A stretch of DNA of 64,000 nucleotides from Bacteroidota bacterium (lineage in GTDB: Bacteria > Bacteroidota > Bacteroidia > AKYH767-A > OLB10), in NCBI GenBank assembly GCA_016714005.1, contig JADJOA010000011.1, positions 19,492 through 83,491 on the forward strand, in the 5' to 3' direction. Of the stretch, positions 1-10,399 are shown one piece after another. Each line of letters starts with the position of its first letter. Within the stretch, counting starts at the first letter, position 1. Under the pieces are notes generated by a model. The model was not told the origin of the DNA. It ran no database searches and saw nothing but the letters and a program-made list of their open reading frames with translations. The position numbers and the translations under genes are program-made.

Positions 1-300
1 CGCATATTTAACGAGTTTGCAAAATCTGATGCGCAAATTGACTCTGCGTTTAAAGCGGGTTACATTACCGAGCATATTAACTTTAGTAAGAAGAATAAAA
101 ATTTTGAAGTAATGAAATTGCTTGAGTTCCCTCAGCGTTTTGGTTTTCCGGTTTTTGTTATACTTGATAAAAGTGGAAAGCGCATACACACACAGCGTAC
201 CGATTATCTTGAGGAAGGAGAAGGGTATAGTAAACAAAAAGTGCTTGAGTTTTTAGAGCAATGGTCGCCAATGGCAATAGAAGCAGATCAGTATAAGTAA
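1..300 (+). CDS. Thioredoxin-like protein, C-terminal part (5' end outside window)
   Basis: The reading frame is open from the first base, so the gene starts upstream of the window; 99 residues are visible. Near residue 48 the stretch GFPVFVILDKSGK has the thioredoxin-fold pattern of the cis-proline loop (x-P before a beta strand) followed by a D-x-x-G-K turn. A C-terminal helix of the KVLEFLEQW type follows. The CxxC active site, if present, lies outside the window, so a redox function cannot be confirmed; it could be a thiol-disulfide oxidoreductase or a non-redox family member. It precedes the glycosidase cluster by 60 bases in the same direction but need not belong to it. Confidence 0.7.
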   Translation, partial: RIFNEFAKSDAQIDSAFKAGYITEHINFSKKNKNFEVMKLLEFPQRFGFPVFVILDKSGKRIHTQRTDYLEEGEGYSKQKVLEFLEQWSPMAIEADQYK

Positions 301-360
301 AGCACATATTGTTTTGAAAGAAATATTCAGGTGAGTTTTTAATAGTAAGTAGTTTTTTTA

Positions 361-2190
361 ATGACCCGGGCATTCTTAGTTTTATTTTCAGTTTTATTTA
401 GTTTAACTATAAGTGCTCAGCCGAAACATCAATTCACTTTTTCTAAAGACGAGTTTTTGCTTGATGGAAAACCATTTCAGATAATAGGAGGAGAATTGCA
501 CCCTTCAAGGATTCCTCAACAATATTGGAAGCATCGTATTCAAATGGCAAAGGCAATGGGGTGTAACACCATTTCCATGTATGTGTTTTGGAACTATCAT
601 GAAACAGGGGAAGGTGTTTTCGATTTTAAAACCGGCAATAGGGATATAGCAGCTTTTATTCGTTTATGTCAGCAGGAGAAGATGTGGGTGCTATTCAGAC
701 CCGGACCATACGTATGTGGTGAATGGGATTTTGGCGGATTGCCTCCTTACCTTTTAAAATATCCCGATATAAAAATACGCTGCATGGATAAAAGGTATAT
801 GGAGGCGGTTGCCCGTTATGTGAAAAATATTTCATTGGAAATTGCACCTCTCCAATGTACAAATGGAGGACCTGTACTTATGCTGCAGTTGGAAAACGAA
901 TACGGCAGTTATGGAAACGATAAAGAGTATCTTTATGAATTAAAGAAACTCTGGCAGGATAACGCCATCAACATTCCTTTTTATACTGCCGATGGACCTG
1001 CTGCCCATCACCTTGAAGCAGGAACTCTTGAAGGTTGTGCAATTGGTCTTGATCCGGGTGCAAACGATGCCAATTTTGAAGCTGCCCAAAAGCATAATCC
1101 AAATGTTCCTTCTTTTTGTTCTGAGTTATATCCAGGTTGGTTAACCCACTGGGGCGAAAAATGGCAAAAGCCCGATACAACAAACCTGCTTAAGGATGTG
1201 CGATATTTACTTGAGCACAAAAAATCTTTTAGCTTTTATGTTTTACACGGTGGGACTAATTTTGGTTTTACTGCCGGTGCCAATGCTTTTTCGCCCACTC
1301 AATACCAACCCGATGTTACCAGTTACGACTATAATGCACCTATTGATGAACAGGGAAATCCTACCTATAAATATCATGCATTGCGAAAGTTGATTGCCCG
1401 ATATGTAAACTACAAATTGCCTGATGTACCTGCACCCATTCCTGCAATTGAAATTAATCCTTTTAAGTTGTTGCCTTACACAAGCTTGTGGGATAACCTT
1501 CCTGAGCCTATTAATACAGTGCAACCACGACCAATGGAAAATTTTGGACAGAATAGTGGGTGCATTTTATATAGGACAAAATTATTCGGACCAAAAAGTG
1601 GTACTCTTACCATAACCGAGCCACGCGATTACGCTTTGATTTTTTTTAAATGGTGTATATGTTGATTCTGTTTATAGAGATGGGGGAAGATGGAGTATTG
1701 ATTTGCCAAAAGTTGATAGCAAAGAAATTGTTTTGGATATTTTAGTAGAAGCAATGGGTCGTATAAATTTTGCACAATACATGATTGACCGAAAGGAATA
1801 ACGGACAGAGTAACACTGAATGGAATTACACTAATGAACTGGGAAACTTTTTTGCTGCCTATGCAGGTAAATTATATTTCTGATTTAAAACCGAAAAATG
1901 AATTTAAACCAGCTATGTCGTTTAATGAAAACAAAAAAGGCGAGGGAGTATTTTTTAAGACCGAATTTGATATGGATAAACCTGCCGATACTTTTCTGGA
2001 CATAAGTAATTTTAAAAAAGGAATTGTATGGGTTAATGGAAATAATTTGGGAAGGTATTGGAACAGAGGTCCGCAAAAAAGTTTGTATTGCCCTGCAAAC
2101 TTTTTAAAGGAAGGTAAAAACACTATCGTTGTATTTGATTTGCATCAGCAACAGGCTGCAGAAGTTTCCGGCAAAAAAACTTTAGAATAA
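361..2190 (+). CDS. GH35 beta-galactosidase, secreted (frame broken twice)
   Basis: Glycoside hydrolase family 35 retaining beta-galactosidase, probably periplasmic or exported. The N-terminus has a signal peptide ending near A19-Q20. GH35 landmarks are the GGELHPSRIPQQYW segment near residue 43, the acid/base Glu in QLENEYGSYG (about residue 180) and the nucleophile Glu in FCSELYPGW (about residue 255). The frame is lost at the T8 run near 1640-1650; removing one T restores a GH35-like continuation (ALIFLNGVYVDS...). A second loss near 1795 is repaired by one added G, giving DRKGITDRVTLNGITLMNW, after which the frame runs to 2190 as the C-terminal jelly-roll region. Both sites are homopolymers, so I treat this as one intact gene of about 610 residues. 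It is followed after 17 bases by two fucosidase genes, suggesting joint action on fucosylated galactosides. Confidence 0.85.
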
Positions 2191-2207
2191 CATTCTTTAA
2201 AAATTAT

Positions 2208-4358
2208 ATGAGCGTATCAAAGGTAATTTGTAAAATAATTTTTATAGTTCCTTTTAGCATTGTGTCAAATTTTCTTGCAGCACAAACATACCAACCTAAC
2301 TGGCAATCGCTAGATAGCCGACCCGTGCCGCAGTGGTATAAAGATGCCAAGTTCGGAATCTTTATTCATTGGGGGGTATATTCAGTGCCCGGTTGGTGTA
2401 CCAAAGGAAATTATGCAGAGTGGTATCAGTATGGGTTAAATAATGGCGATACTGCGCGAATAAATTTTCATAAGAAAAAATTTGGAGACATTACTTATTA
2501 CCAATTAGCCGATCAGTTTAAAGCCGAACTTTTTAATCCTGATGAGTGGGCTGCTGTCTTTGAAAAAGCAGGAGCGAAATATATTGTGCTCACTTCAAAA
2601 CATCACGATGGTTTTGCCAACTGGTCAAGCAAGGAAGCTAGCAAGACATGGGGATTCCCATGGAATTCAACAGAGGTTGGTCCGCACAAAGATTTGCTTG
2701 GAGATTTATTTGCAGCCGTAAGAAAGACTACTGTTCGGGCGGGCATGTATTATTCTTTATACGAATGGTTTAATCCCTTGTGGAAAACAGACAGAAGTAA
2801 ATATGTGAACGAACACATGCTTCCACAAATGAGAGATTTAATAACTACGTATGAGCCTGACGTTTTTTGGACAGATGGTGATTGGGATGCAAAAGACTCT
2901 GTTTGGAAATCGCAGCAATTTTTGGCTTGGCTTTATAATGAAAGTCCTGTAAAAGATAAGGTGGTTACGTTTGACAGATGGGGTGCGGGCATTCGCTTCA
3001 AACATGGTGCTGTTTTTACACCGGAGTATCAGCCCGATTTAAGTTTTGAAAATCACTATTGGGAAGAGAGCAGAGGGATGGGACATTCTTATGGCTACAA
3101 CCGCGAAGAAGATGCATGGGATTATAATTCAACACAAACACTAATCCTCAACTTGATTGATAAAGTAAGCCGTGGTGGAAATTTTTTATTGGATATTGGT
3201 CCTGATGAGCACGGAAAAATTCCGCCTATTATGCAGGAACGCCTGCTTGAAATGGGAGAGTGGTTAAAGACAAATGGAGAAGCCATTTATGAAACTAATA
3301 TCTGGCGCTACAGTTCGCAATGGGGTGATGGACGAAAGGACTACAAACCTCAAACCAAAAGTGGCGATTTACTTTTGAAACTTACCATTGACCCGGATCC
3401 AGATTACGCAGTTAAGGAATGTTTTTTTACCTACAACCCAACAAATAATAATTTATATGTGCTGCTGCCTAAATGGGTAAAAGAAAAAAAGTTTGTGGTG
3501 CACGATTTGTTTTTAAATCCAGGAACAACAATTGAGTTATTGGCTACTAATCAAAAACTAAAATGGAATCAAACGGGAAAAGATGTTGAAATTATTTTTC
3601 CTGAATTTGATCCTGAAAAGATAAAGGACAGAAACCCTTACGTCTTAAAAATTAACAATGCCGGTGCATTCGCTTCAAAACCACAAATTAATTTTTCTTA
3701 CCCCGGCAGTTATTTAAAACCATTCGTATCTGTTCAAGGTAATAATTATATGTGCTTCTATACATTGGATGGTTCTCAACCAACAGAAAAATCTTCTTTA
3801 TATACCAAACCGTTTTATATTGGTGCATCTTGTGTATTAAAGGTACGTGCATTTTCAAAAAATGTATTACCATCTTCAATTGTTGAAGCACCTGTGAAAG
3901 TTTATGAATGGAATAATCCGGTAGAAATAAATAATTTAAAGCCTGGCATTAAGTTTTCCTCTTATGAATTAAGGCCTGATTCTGTTAACGATATTGATTT
4001 TGTAAAACCTGTAAAGTCAGGAGTTGCAAAAAATATTTCTACAAGCCAAGCTACCCGATTAGAAAATTATGGTTTGCAATTTGAAGGATACATAAAAATT
4101 GCAGATGATGCGGTATATAGTTTTTACCTGTCATCTGATGATGGCAGCAAACTTTGGATTGATAATAATGTGGTGATAGATAATGATGGCATGCACAGTG
4201 ATGAAGAAAAAAACGGAAGTATTGCTTTGAAAAAGGGTTACCATCATTTTAAGCTGGCATTTGTTCAGGGCACAGGCGATGCTGTTTTAAATTTATTATT
4301 CAGTAATGGAGGTAAATCAAAAAAAGTAATTCCTCCAACTATGTTTTACTATAAATAA
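2208..4358 (+). CDS. GH29 alpha-L-fucosidase with chitobiase-type and PA14 C-terminal domains
   Basis: Exported alpha-L-fucosidase of 716 residues. An N-terminal signal peptide ends near LAAQ (residue 26). The catalytic (beta/alpha)8 domain shows family GH29 landmarks: KFGIFIHWGVYSVPGW (about residues 48-63), TSKHHDGFANW (129-139) and the nucleophile Asp in FWTDGDWD (about residue 223). Residues about 490-560 resemble the chitobiase/beta-hexosaminidase C-terminal domain (YTLDGSQPTEKSSLY). Residues about 580-715 look like a PA14 carbohydrate-binding domain (SSDDGSKLWIDNNVVID). The multi-domain layout fits an enzyme acting on larger glycans. It lies 17 bases after the GH35 gene and 3 bases before a second GH29 gene, so the three are probably one transcript. 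Confidence 0.92.
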   Translation: MSVSKVICKIIFIVPFSIVSNFLAAQTYQPNWQSLDSRPVPQWYKDAKFGIFIHWGVYSVPGWCTKGNYAEWYQYGLNNGDTARINFHKKKFGDITYYQLADQFKAELFNPDEWAAVFEKAGAKYIVLTSKHHDGFANWSSKEASKTWGFPWNSTEVGPHKDLLGDLFAAVRKTTVRAGMYYSLYEWFNPLWKTDRSKYVNEHMLPQMRDLITTYEPDVFWTDGDWDAKDSVWKSQQFLAWLYNESPVKDKVVTFDRWGAGIRFKHGAVFTPEYQPDLSFENHYWEESRGMGHSYGYNREEDAWDYNSTQTLILNLIDKVSRGGNFLLDIGPDEHGKIPPIMQERLLEMGEWLKTNGEAIYETNIWRYSSQWGDGRKDYKPQTKSGDLLLKLTIDPDPDYAVKECFFTYNPTNNNLYVLLPKWVKEKKFVVHDLFLNPGTTIELLATNQKLKWNQTGKDVEIIFPEFDPEKIKDRNPYVLKINNAGAFASKPQINFSYPGSYLKPFVSVQGNNYMCFYTLDGSQPTEKSSLYTKPFYIGASCVLKVRAFSKNVLPSSIVEAPVKVYEWNNPVEINNLKPGIKFSSYELRPDSVNDIDFVKPVKSGVAKNISTSQATRLENYGLQFEGYIKIADDAVYSFYLSSDDGSKLWIDNNVVIDNDGMHSDEEKNGSIALKKGYHHFKLAFVQGTGDAVLNLLFSNGGKSKKVIPPTMFYYK

Positions 4359-4361
4359 TTT

Positions 4362-5786
4362 ATGCAGAAGATATTTCCCTTTGTACTGTTCTTAATTATC
4401 TCAACCTTTATTCAAGGACAGAAAATTGAACCATTAAAACCATTGCCAACCAAAAGTCAGTTAGACTGGGCAGAGCTTGAGTTTTATTTATTCGTTCATT
4501 TTGGACCTAACACATTTACAAATCTTGAATGGGGTCATGGAACCGAGAAAGCTGAAATCTTTAATCCTGAAAAATTGGATTGCAGGCAGTGGTGCCGAAT
4601 AGCAAAAGAGTGTGGTGCAAAAGGAGTTATAATTACAGCTAAACATCATGATGGATTTTGTTTGTTTCCGAGTAAATTTTCTAATCACACTGTTGCCCAA
4701 AGTAAATGGAAGGATGGAAAGGGTGATGTGTTGAGGGATTTGAGAAACGCTTGCAATGAATATGAACTAAAAATGGGCCTTTATCTTTCTCCGTGGGATG
4801 GAAATCATCCCAAGTATGGAACTAATGAATACAACAAAGTTTTTGTTGACATGATGAATGAAGTAATTGAAAATTACGGACCGTTGTTTGAGTTTTGGTG
4901 GGATGGCGCAAATGGTGAAGGGCCAAGTGGTAAAAAACAAGTGTATGATTTTGCATTGTTTGAAAGGACCATTAGAGAAGTATCGCCATCAACTATTGTG
5001 TTTAGTGATATTGGACCAGATGTGCGTTGGGTAGGCAATGAAAGCGGAATTGCAGGAGACCCTAATTGGAACTTGTTGGATACAGCAGGGTTTGAAAGAG
5101 GCGCTCTTGCACCATCAACCGATACATTAAACCACGGGAATAAGTATGGCAAAAACTGGATTCAAGGAGAATGTGATGTGAGCATACGCCCAGGATGGTT
5201 TTATCATAAAGAAGAAAACGAAAAGGTAAAAACTTCTGAGCAATTATTCAGATTGTATTTAAAATCGGTAGGAAGAGGTGCAAATCTTTTGCTTAATGTT
5301 CCTCCTGATGATAATGGGTTGTTTACCATGTATGATTCTACGAGTTTGATTGGATTAAAAAAATTAGTTGATGAAAATTTTAAAACATCTCTATTAGATT
5401 ATAATTCCACTGTTTCTGTTTCTAACAAAGCTGATGTTGCAATGCTTACCGATAAAAATTTGCTTACTTATGTTTCTCTTGACAAGAGGTTCACTCAGGA
5501 TTACATACAGGTAAAATTTAAAAAACCAACTTCAATTAATTGCATTGTGTTACAAGAACCCATTCAAATGGGTCAGCGTGTAAGTAGTTTTAGTATCGAA
5601 ATTGAAAATGCTGATGGTTCAATACTTGAAATTAAAAAACACACAATTGGGAGAAAAAGAATAATTACGTTTCCGGCAAAAACTGCATCTGTAATTAAAA
5701 TAAAAGTAACAGATGCAAAAGCAACTCCACTAGTAAGTACAGTAGACGTATTTAAAATTGATGATTCACTGATTGAACAGGACTAA
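4362..5786 (+). CDS. GH29 alpha-L-fucosidase, second copy, with discoidin-like C-terminus
   Basis: Second exported alpha-L-fucosidase, 474 residues, signal peptide ending near FIQGQ. Landmarks are FYLFVHFGPNTF (about residue 41), TAKHHDGFCLFPS (92-104) and the nucleophile Asp in FEFWWDGANGEG (about residue 181). The WWDGANG form differs from the WTDG form of the neighbouring enzyme and resembles the GH29 subgroup acting on branched Lewis-type fucose (GH29-B); that specificity is inference. Residues about 350-470 look like an F5/8 type C (discoidin) domain. It starts 3 bases after the first fucosidase, and the convergent gap gene ends 6 bases beyond it. Confidence 0.9.
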   Translation: MQKIFPFVLFLIISTFIQGQKIEPLKPLPTKSQLDWAELEFYLFVHFGPNTFTNLEWGHGTEKAEIFNPEKLDCRQWCRIAKECGAKGVIITAKHHDGFCLFPSKFSNHTVAQSKWKDGKGDVLRDLRNACNEYELKMGLYLSPWDGNHPKYGTNEYNKVFVDMMNEVIENYGPLFEFWWDGANGEGPSGKKQVYDFALFERTIREVSPSTIVFSDIGPDVRWVGNESGIAGDPNWNLLDTAGFERGALAPSTDTLNHGNKYGKNWIQGECDVSIRPGWFYHKEENEKVKTSEQLFRLYLKSVGRGANLLLNVPPDDNGLFTMYDSTSLIGLKKLVDENFKTSLLDYNSTVSVSNKADVAMLTDKNLLTYVSLDKRFTQDYIQVKFKKPTSINCIVLQEPIQMGQRVSSFSIEIENADGSILEIKKHTIGRKRIITFPAKTASVIKIKVTDAKATPLVSTVDVFKIDDSLIEQD

Positions 5787-5792
5787 AAATTT

Positions 5793-6785
5793 TTACGCAC
5801 CAATCATTTTTACTAATTCCGCCAGACGATTGGAGTACCCCATTTCATTATCGTACCAGCCCACAACTTTTACCATTACTCCGTTGCTTGAAGTAAGCTG
5901 AGAATCAAAAATGCAAGAGTGGGTATTTCCGATTATATCAACTGAAACAAGCGGCTCGTCAGAATATTCAATTATGCCTTTCATATAACTTTCCGATGCT
6001 TTTTTAAAAACCTTATTTATTTGGTCAGGAGTAGCGGTTTTTTTTACAACACAAGTTATATCAGTCAGCGAACCACATATAACAGGTACTCTTATTCCGG
6101 CTCCTCCAATTTTTCCTTTCATTGCAGGGAAAATATCTGTAATTGCTTTTGCGGCTCCGGTAGTAGTTGGTATGATTGAATGCGCTGCAGCACGAGCTCT
6201 TCTTAAATCTTTGTGAGGAGCATCGTGCAAACTTTGGTCACCTGTGTAAGCATGTACTGTTGTTATATGCGCTGAAACAATTTCCCAGTTATCATCCAAA
6301 ATTTTAATCATGGGTGCAGCATTATTTGTTGTGCAGCTTGCGTTGGAAATAATTTGCTCGCTGCCATCTAAAATACTTTCGTTTACCCCAAGCACTACAG
6401 ATTTTACATTACCACCACTACAGGGTGCTGATATTATTGTTTTTCTTGCACCCGCTTTTGTATGTGCAGATGCTCCGGTTTCATTGGTAAATCTTCCGGT
6501 AGATTCAATAACCACATCTACTTTTAAATTTTTCCAGGGCAGTAGCGATGGATCTTTTTCAGCAAAAATTGGAATGTTATTGCCATTAACAACAATACCG
6601 GTTGGGCTGGGCGATACGGTCCCGGCAAACCTACCGTGTACCGAATCGTATTTCAGCAAATGTGCAAGTGTTACAGGGTCGGTTAAATCATTTATAGCAA
6701 CAATCTTTATACCCTGCATTTGTACCAGCTCTTTAAAAACAGTACGACCAATTCTGCCAAATCCATTTATAGCTACGTTAATCAT
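5793..6785 (-). CDS. gap: Glyceraldehyde-3-phosphate dehydrogenase, type I
   Basis: Cytoplasmic glycolytic enzyme converting glyceraldehyde-3-phosphate, NAD+ and phosphate to 1,3-bisphosphoglycerate. I chose the ATG at 6785, which gives the canonical N-terminus MINVAINGFGRIGR (NAD-binding fold) and 330 residues; an upstream TTG in frame would add ten lysine-rich residues not seen in the family. The active-site Cys is in SNASCTTNNAAP (about residue 151). The conserved C-terminal stretch WYDNEMGYSNRL is present. No frame breaks. It lies 43 bases downstream of the OstA-like gene on the same strand. Confidence 0.96.
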   Translation of the reverse strand: MINVAINGFGRIGRTVFKELVQMQGIKIVAINDLTDPVTLAHLLKYDSVHGRFAGTVSPSPTGIVVNGNNIPIFAEKDPSLLPWKNLKVDVVIESTGRFTNETGASAHTKAGARKTIISAPCSGGNVKSVVLGVNESILDGSEQIISNASCTTNNAAPMIKILDDNWEIVSAHITTVHAYTGDQSLHDAPHKDLRRARAAAHSIIPTTTGAAKAITDIFPAMKGKIGGAGIRVPVICGSLTDITCVVKKTATPDQINKVFKKASESYMKGIIEYSDEPLVSVDIIGNTHSCIFDSQLTSSNGVMVKVVGWYDNEMGYSNRLAELVKMIGA

Positions 6786-6828
6786 AATTTTTTTTCGTTT
6801 TTTACTGTCCAGCAAATTAATTTATAAG

Positions 6829-8346
6829 TTATATCAATTCAAAAAAATATCTTCTTTTCTTAATGGTCTTCTATCTTCCCGCCAGCTAAAACCTTTTAAT
6901 ATTAATTCGTTTGGCTGTAATTCTTTTATCGGGTAAAAGGTTGCTTCCGGTTTTTCTATCATTTTAATCCTGCTTACTTTACTTTCTTTAACAAAAATTT
7001 CCATATTGCTGCATTCAGCCCTGTTTACTCCTGTAAGCTGTTTCTTTTGTTTCTTCCATAGTAGATACTTTGCCCGTTTCCGTTCACATCAATTTTATAT
7101 AACTCATTGTTCTCAAAAAATCCCATCATTGTTTTTCCTTTTACCTGGTTGTAACGAGCGCTATCTTCGTAGCTTGTCATAAAAGCTGCATCTTTCAAAA
7201 GGAGTTTATCAATTTTATTGTTGGCAAGTTGTATGTAAATACTGTCTGCAGTCATTTGGTTTTTTATCACTCCACAAAATTGGAAGAGAAAAGAGTCTGA
7301 CAGTTGAATCGGATGAGTTATAAACCAGCGAGTCGCATGCGCCCTGCAAATCACTCTTAAAAAGTTTAACACTGTGATAGGCGAAGTAGGTTTTGTTTTT
7401 GCTAACAGTATCGTTAGTTGCAAAGAGGGTATCGGCATGCATAAACAGCGAATCGTCATCAAGCAACTGTGTGAGCAATGTTTTTCCTGTAACAAAACTT
7501 TTTTGCTTTAGTTCGTCATAATATCCGGTATCTCCGCTTATGATTACTTTTTGCACAGAATCTTTAATGTTTACATTTCCAAATGCTCTTCCAATTCCGT
7601 TTTTTCTGTCATACAGTAAACTATCACCCCACAGTTTTTGCTCTTTGCTTTTGAGCCAAGCATTTTTTTCCGAAGTAAGATTTTTCGGTGGTGGTATTGT
7701 ACCAGCCGTTCTCACAATAAATAACACTGCTATCTTTTCCGGTAGATGTTATCGTACATGGCCCATAAAAAAAAGCGGTTTTGGTTAAAGTAAAATAATG
7801 TAAGGTATCCGTATTCATTACGTATCTTGGATTGGTTAGGACAACACTATCTCTAAACAAAAGTTTTTTTTCTTTTGAAAGATAATTGCCACTCGAACTA
7901 ACTAAAACATTTTCTTCGTCAACAATTTTTCCTCCGTTAATATATTCGGCTACTTCGGTGGCCAAATTATAATTTAGTGTTTGAGTCGTTAAAGTCATCT
8001 TCCTATCGCGGAAGATGATGTTATCAAACATGCGCGCTGTTTTTGTATTTCCATCATACTTTAATAAATCTCCAGTTAAAGAAATGGTGTCTCCCTGCAA
8101 AATTCGCACATGACCGAATGCATCTAAACTGTTTGTAATAGCAAAAAGATAAGCGCTGTCGCAGTACATTAAAGCGCTGTCGTGTTTAAACTGCACATTT
8201 CCTATTAATCTCCTCACATCTTTTCCAAATTCTTCGTTGCCTTCTAAAAAATCAGCATGTATGAGTTCAATCTTAGTTGGGGATTGTGCTCCTACATAAC
8301 AACTGAAAAGCAAAAAGAAAAATACAAACAGGTTTTTAAAATTCAT
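6829..8346 (-). CDS. OstA/LptA-like family protein (frame broken at least three times)
   Basis: Exported protein of about 500 residues with a signal peptide (ends near CYVGAQ), made of OstA/LptA-type repeats: short beta strands with motifs such as LIGNVQFKHDSALMYCDSA, LTGDLLKYDG and FGNVNIKDS. LptA/OstA proteins bridge the periplasm in lipopolysaccharide transport; Bacteroidota encode longer OstA-like proteins of this type. The frame is lost at the T7 run 7663-7669 (one base too many), the T6 run 7260-7265 (one too many) and again near 7027-7065. Repaired, it continues as TGVNRAECSNMEIFVKE and ends near 6829 with a tail including FSWREDRRPLRKEDIFFE. The conserved tail in a consistent frame argues against true decay. 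Confidence 0.75.
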
Positions 8347-8372
8347 GGTGGCTAAAATAAAATTTCAATACC

Positions 8373-8380
8373 TACTTTTG
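8373..8380 (+). promoter_or_regulatory. Candidate -7 element (TACTTTTG)
   Basis: Matches the Bacteroidota -7 consensus TAnnTTTG, 33 bases before the ATG at 8413. I see no TTG -33 box at the usual spacing, so this is a weak call. Confidence 0.3.
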
Positions 8381-8412
8381 GCGATATTTTTAAGAACAAA
8401 TATTAAACGAAA

Positions 8413-9213
8413 ATGAATACAGGAGAATTGGAAGTGATTACACAATCAGCAATTGAAGTAGTTAAAGAAGTTGCAAAGTTTATAATTAGCGAGGCACGGA
8501 TGTTTAAGCAAAGTTCAGTTGAGTATAAAGGCACAAACGATTTAGTGAGCTATGTTGACAAGACTTCTGAAGAAATGTTGGTTAAAGGGTTGAGTAAAAT
8601 TTTACCGGGTTGTAGTTTTATCACTGAGGAGAATACCGTTAAAGAAACAGATGCCGTATATAAATGGATAATTGATCCGCTGGATGGCACTACAAATTTT
8701 GTACATGGTGTGCCCTGCTTTTGCATAAGTGTGGCATTGATGAAGAATAAAAAATTAGTGGCAGGAATTATACATGAATTGAATTTGGATGAATGCTTTT
8801 ATGCCTGGAAAGGTGGTGGCGCATTTCTTAATGGCGCATCAATACGAGTGAGTGAAATTAAAAGAGCTAAAAAAAGTTTACTTGCTACAGGTTTTCCTTA
8901 TTCTAATTACGACAGAATGAAACCTTACATGGAAGTGTTTGACTGGTGCATGAGATACACTCATGGATTAAGAAGATTAGGAAGTGCTGCTGCCGATATG
9001 GCTTACGTTGCAGCAGGACGGTTTGAAGGATTTTATGAATATGGTTTAAATGCCTGGGACGTGGCGGCTGGAATAGTTTTGATTGAAGAAGCAGGAGGGA
9101 AGATAGGAGATTTTTCGGGAGGAGATAATGCACTTTTTGGTAAAGAAATAATAAGTACTAACAGTGCTGTATATGATGAATTTTTAGACGTAGTAAAAAG
9201 CAAATTCTCCTGA
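8413..9213 (+). CDS. suhB: Inositol monophosphatase family protein
   Basis: Mg-dependent, Li-sensitive type phosphatase of 266 residues, cytoplasmic. The three metal-binding signatures are present: EEN (about residues 72-74), WIIDPLDGTTNFVHG with its Asp pair (about residues 85-99), and NAWDVAAGIVLIEEAGG (about 214-230). Substrates in this family include myo-inositol-1-phosphate and other sugar phosphates, so the exact substrate is not fixed by sequence. It is single, diverges from the OstA-like gene and ends at a strong hairpin shared with the convergent lipoprotein gene. Confidence 0.92.
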   Translation: MNTGELEVITQSAIEVVKEVAKFIISEARMFKQSSVEYKGTNDLVSYVDKTSEEMLVKGLSKILPGCSFITEENTVKETDAVYKWIIDPLDGTTNFVHGVPCFCISVALMKNKKLVAGIIHELNLDECFYAWKGGGAFLNGASIRVSEIKRAKKSLLATGFPYSNYDRMKPYMEVFDWCMRYTHGLRRLGSAAADMAYVAAGRFEGFYEYGLNAWDVAAGIVLIEEAGGKIGDFSGGDNALFGKEIISTNSAVYDEFLDVVKSKFS

Positions 9214-9245
9214 TCGAATTTGTTTGCATAGGCAGGCTCAATAAT

Positions 9246-9285
9246 AATAAGAGCCATTTCTCCAGAAGGAAAGACGGCTCTTATT
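9246..9285. terminator. Bidirectional terminator hairpin
   Basis: A perfect 10-bp stem, AATAAGAGCC (9246-9255) with GGCTCTTATT (9276-9285), lies between convergent genes ending at 9213 and 9304. AT-rich flanks follow on both sides. Confidence 0.75.
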
Positions 9286-9303
9286 AAATTATTGTTGTGT
9301 TAT

Positions 9304-10158
9304 TTACCTTAAAGTAATATTATAGGTATTGCCATTAATAGTTACAGTAGCAAGATTATCGCATGCACCTGTACCAAAATCAAAAGTACGTGTTGCTTTG
9401 CCTGATGGAACTAAATCAAAAGTTCCGTTGGTTATTAATGATGAGCCAGGATTTGTAACAAAACAGTTAAACTTAACGTGGAGCGCACTTGTAATTGTTG
9501 CGGTAAAGGATGTGCCTGCAAACGAAGTTCCGTTGGCTGATCCTGTAATATCATATTCATCATTTAAAACACCAAGTGTAGTTTCACCTGCAACCCATGT
9601 GCGGGTGCGCTGGGAAGACCATGTCATGGTTTGCCCGGATGGATTAATAATACTTCCGTTTACAGCAACAGAATAAACCAATTGATTATTGCTGTTATGC
9701 CCAAGATTTGTTACCGTTTTTGTTCCGAGCACTTTATAGTCATTCACAAAATAGTTGTCAAATGAAAAGGAATGAGTACTTCCTGAATCTCGGTAGGCGC
9801 CTTGATAAGATATAATAATTTTTCCTCTGCGGTTTTTTCCATCATTGCACAAACAATTGGTAGCTCCAAAATCAATTGTAAGTATGTGGGGGTTAACTGT
9901 GGTATCGTTTGTAATAGTTGCGCATGAACTCAATAGGCCAGAGTTGTCTCCGACTCTATAAGTACTGAGTGAGCCGTTATCACCAGCCTGGTCTGACATA
10001 CTTTTTACATCATCGTAAGTTCGCTCGGCAAATGAGTTGTCATTGGCAACATCAGTATCTGTATCAGGTTCGTCTTTATCTTTTTTGCATCCTGAAATTG
10101 CAACTGCGCCAGCTATTGTTAGCATCAGCATCAGTTGGCTTAATTTTTTTGTATTCAT
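9304..10158 (-). CDS. Hypothetical lipoprotein
   Basis: 284-residue protein with a lipoprotein signal peptide: hydrophobic segment then AISGC, acylated Cys at about residue 24, followed by a charged linker (KKDKDEPDTDTD). The rest is rich in Ser, Thr, Asn and Gly, predicted beta-rich, with scattered Cys. I do not recognise the family. It is a single gene, convergent with the inositol-phosphatase gene. Confidence 0.8.
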   Translation of the reverse strand: MNTKKLSQLMLMLTIAGAVAISGCKKDKDEPDTDTDVANDNSFAERTYDDVKSMSDQAGDNGSLSTYRVGDNSGLLSSCATITNDTTVNPHILTIDFGATNCLCNDGKNRRGKIIISYQGAYRDSGSTHSFSFDNYFVNDYKVLGTKTVTNLGHNSNNQLVYSVAVNGSIINPSGQTMTWSSQRTRTWVAGETTLGVLNDEYDITGSANGTSFAGTSFTATITSALHVKFNCFVTNPGSSLITNGTFDLVPSGKATRTFDFGTGACDNLATVTINGNTYNITLR

Positions 10159-10333
10159 GTCTTTTTATTTTTTAGTGTTACTTGTTGTTATGATATGCAA
10201 GTGTTAAAAAGGTTTAACGTCAAAATGATTTTTTATTATTTCTTTTTTAAAAGAATCTTTCATATTACTTACACAATTTGTCAAAAATGTAAATCATTAA
10301 TTTAAAAATCATTTTCATCTTTTCCGTTATCAT

Positions 10334-10354
10334 CATTTTATTGTTCATAAAATG
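10334..10354. repeat. AT-rich inverted repeat in the 10.2-10.44 kb gap
   Basis: CATTTTAT (10334-10341) and ATAAAATG (10347-10354) form an 8-bp inverted repeat with a 5-base loop, in a very AT-rich region between divergent genes. It could be an operator or just an AT-rich hairpin; there is no T-run on either side typical of a terminator. Confidence 0.35.
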
Positions 10355-10399
10355 AGAGGTAAACTAAAATAATGAATGAAGGTCTGCCGTTTGCAACAA

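Noticed and set aside
6310..6936. A 208-residue open frame opposite gap
   Set aside because: It lies antisense to a well-conserved gap gene, has no recognisable motif and its composition is that expected of the reverse strand.
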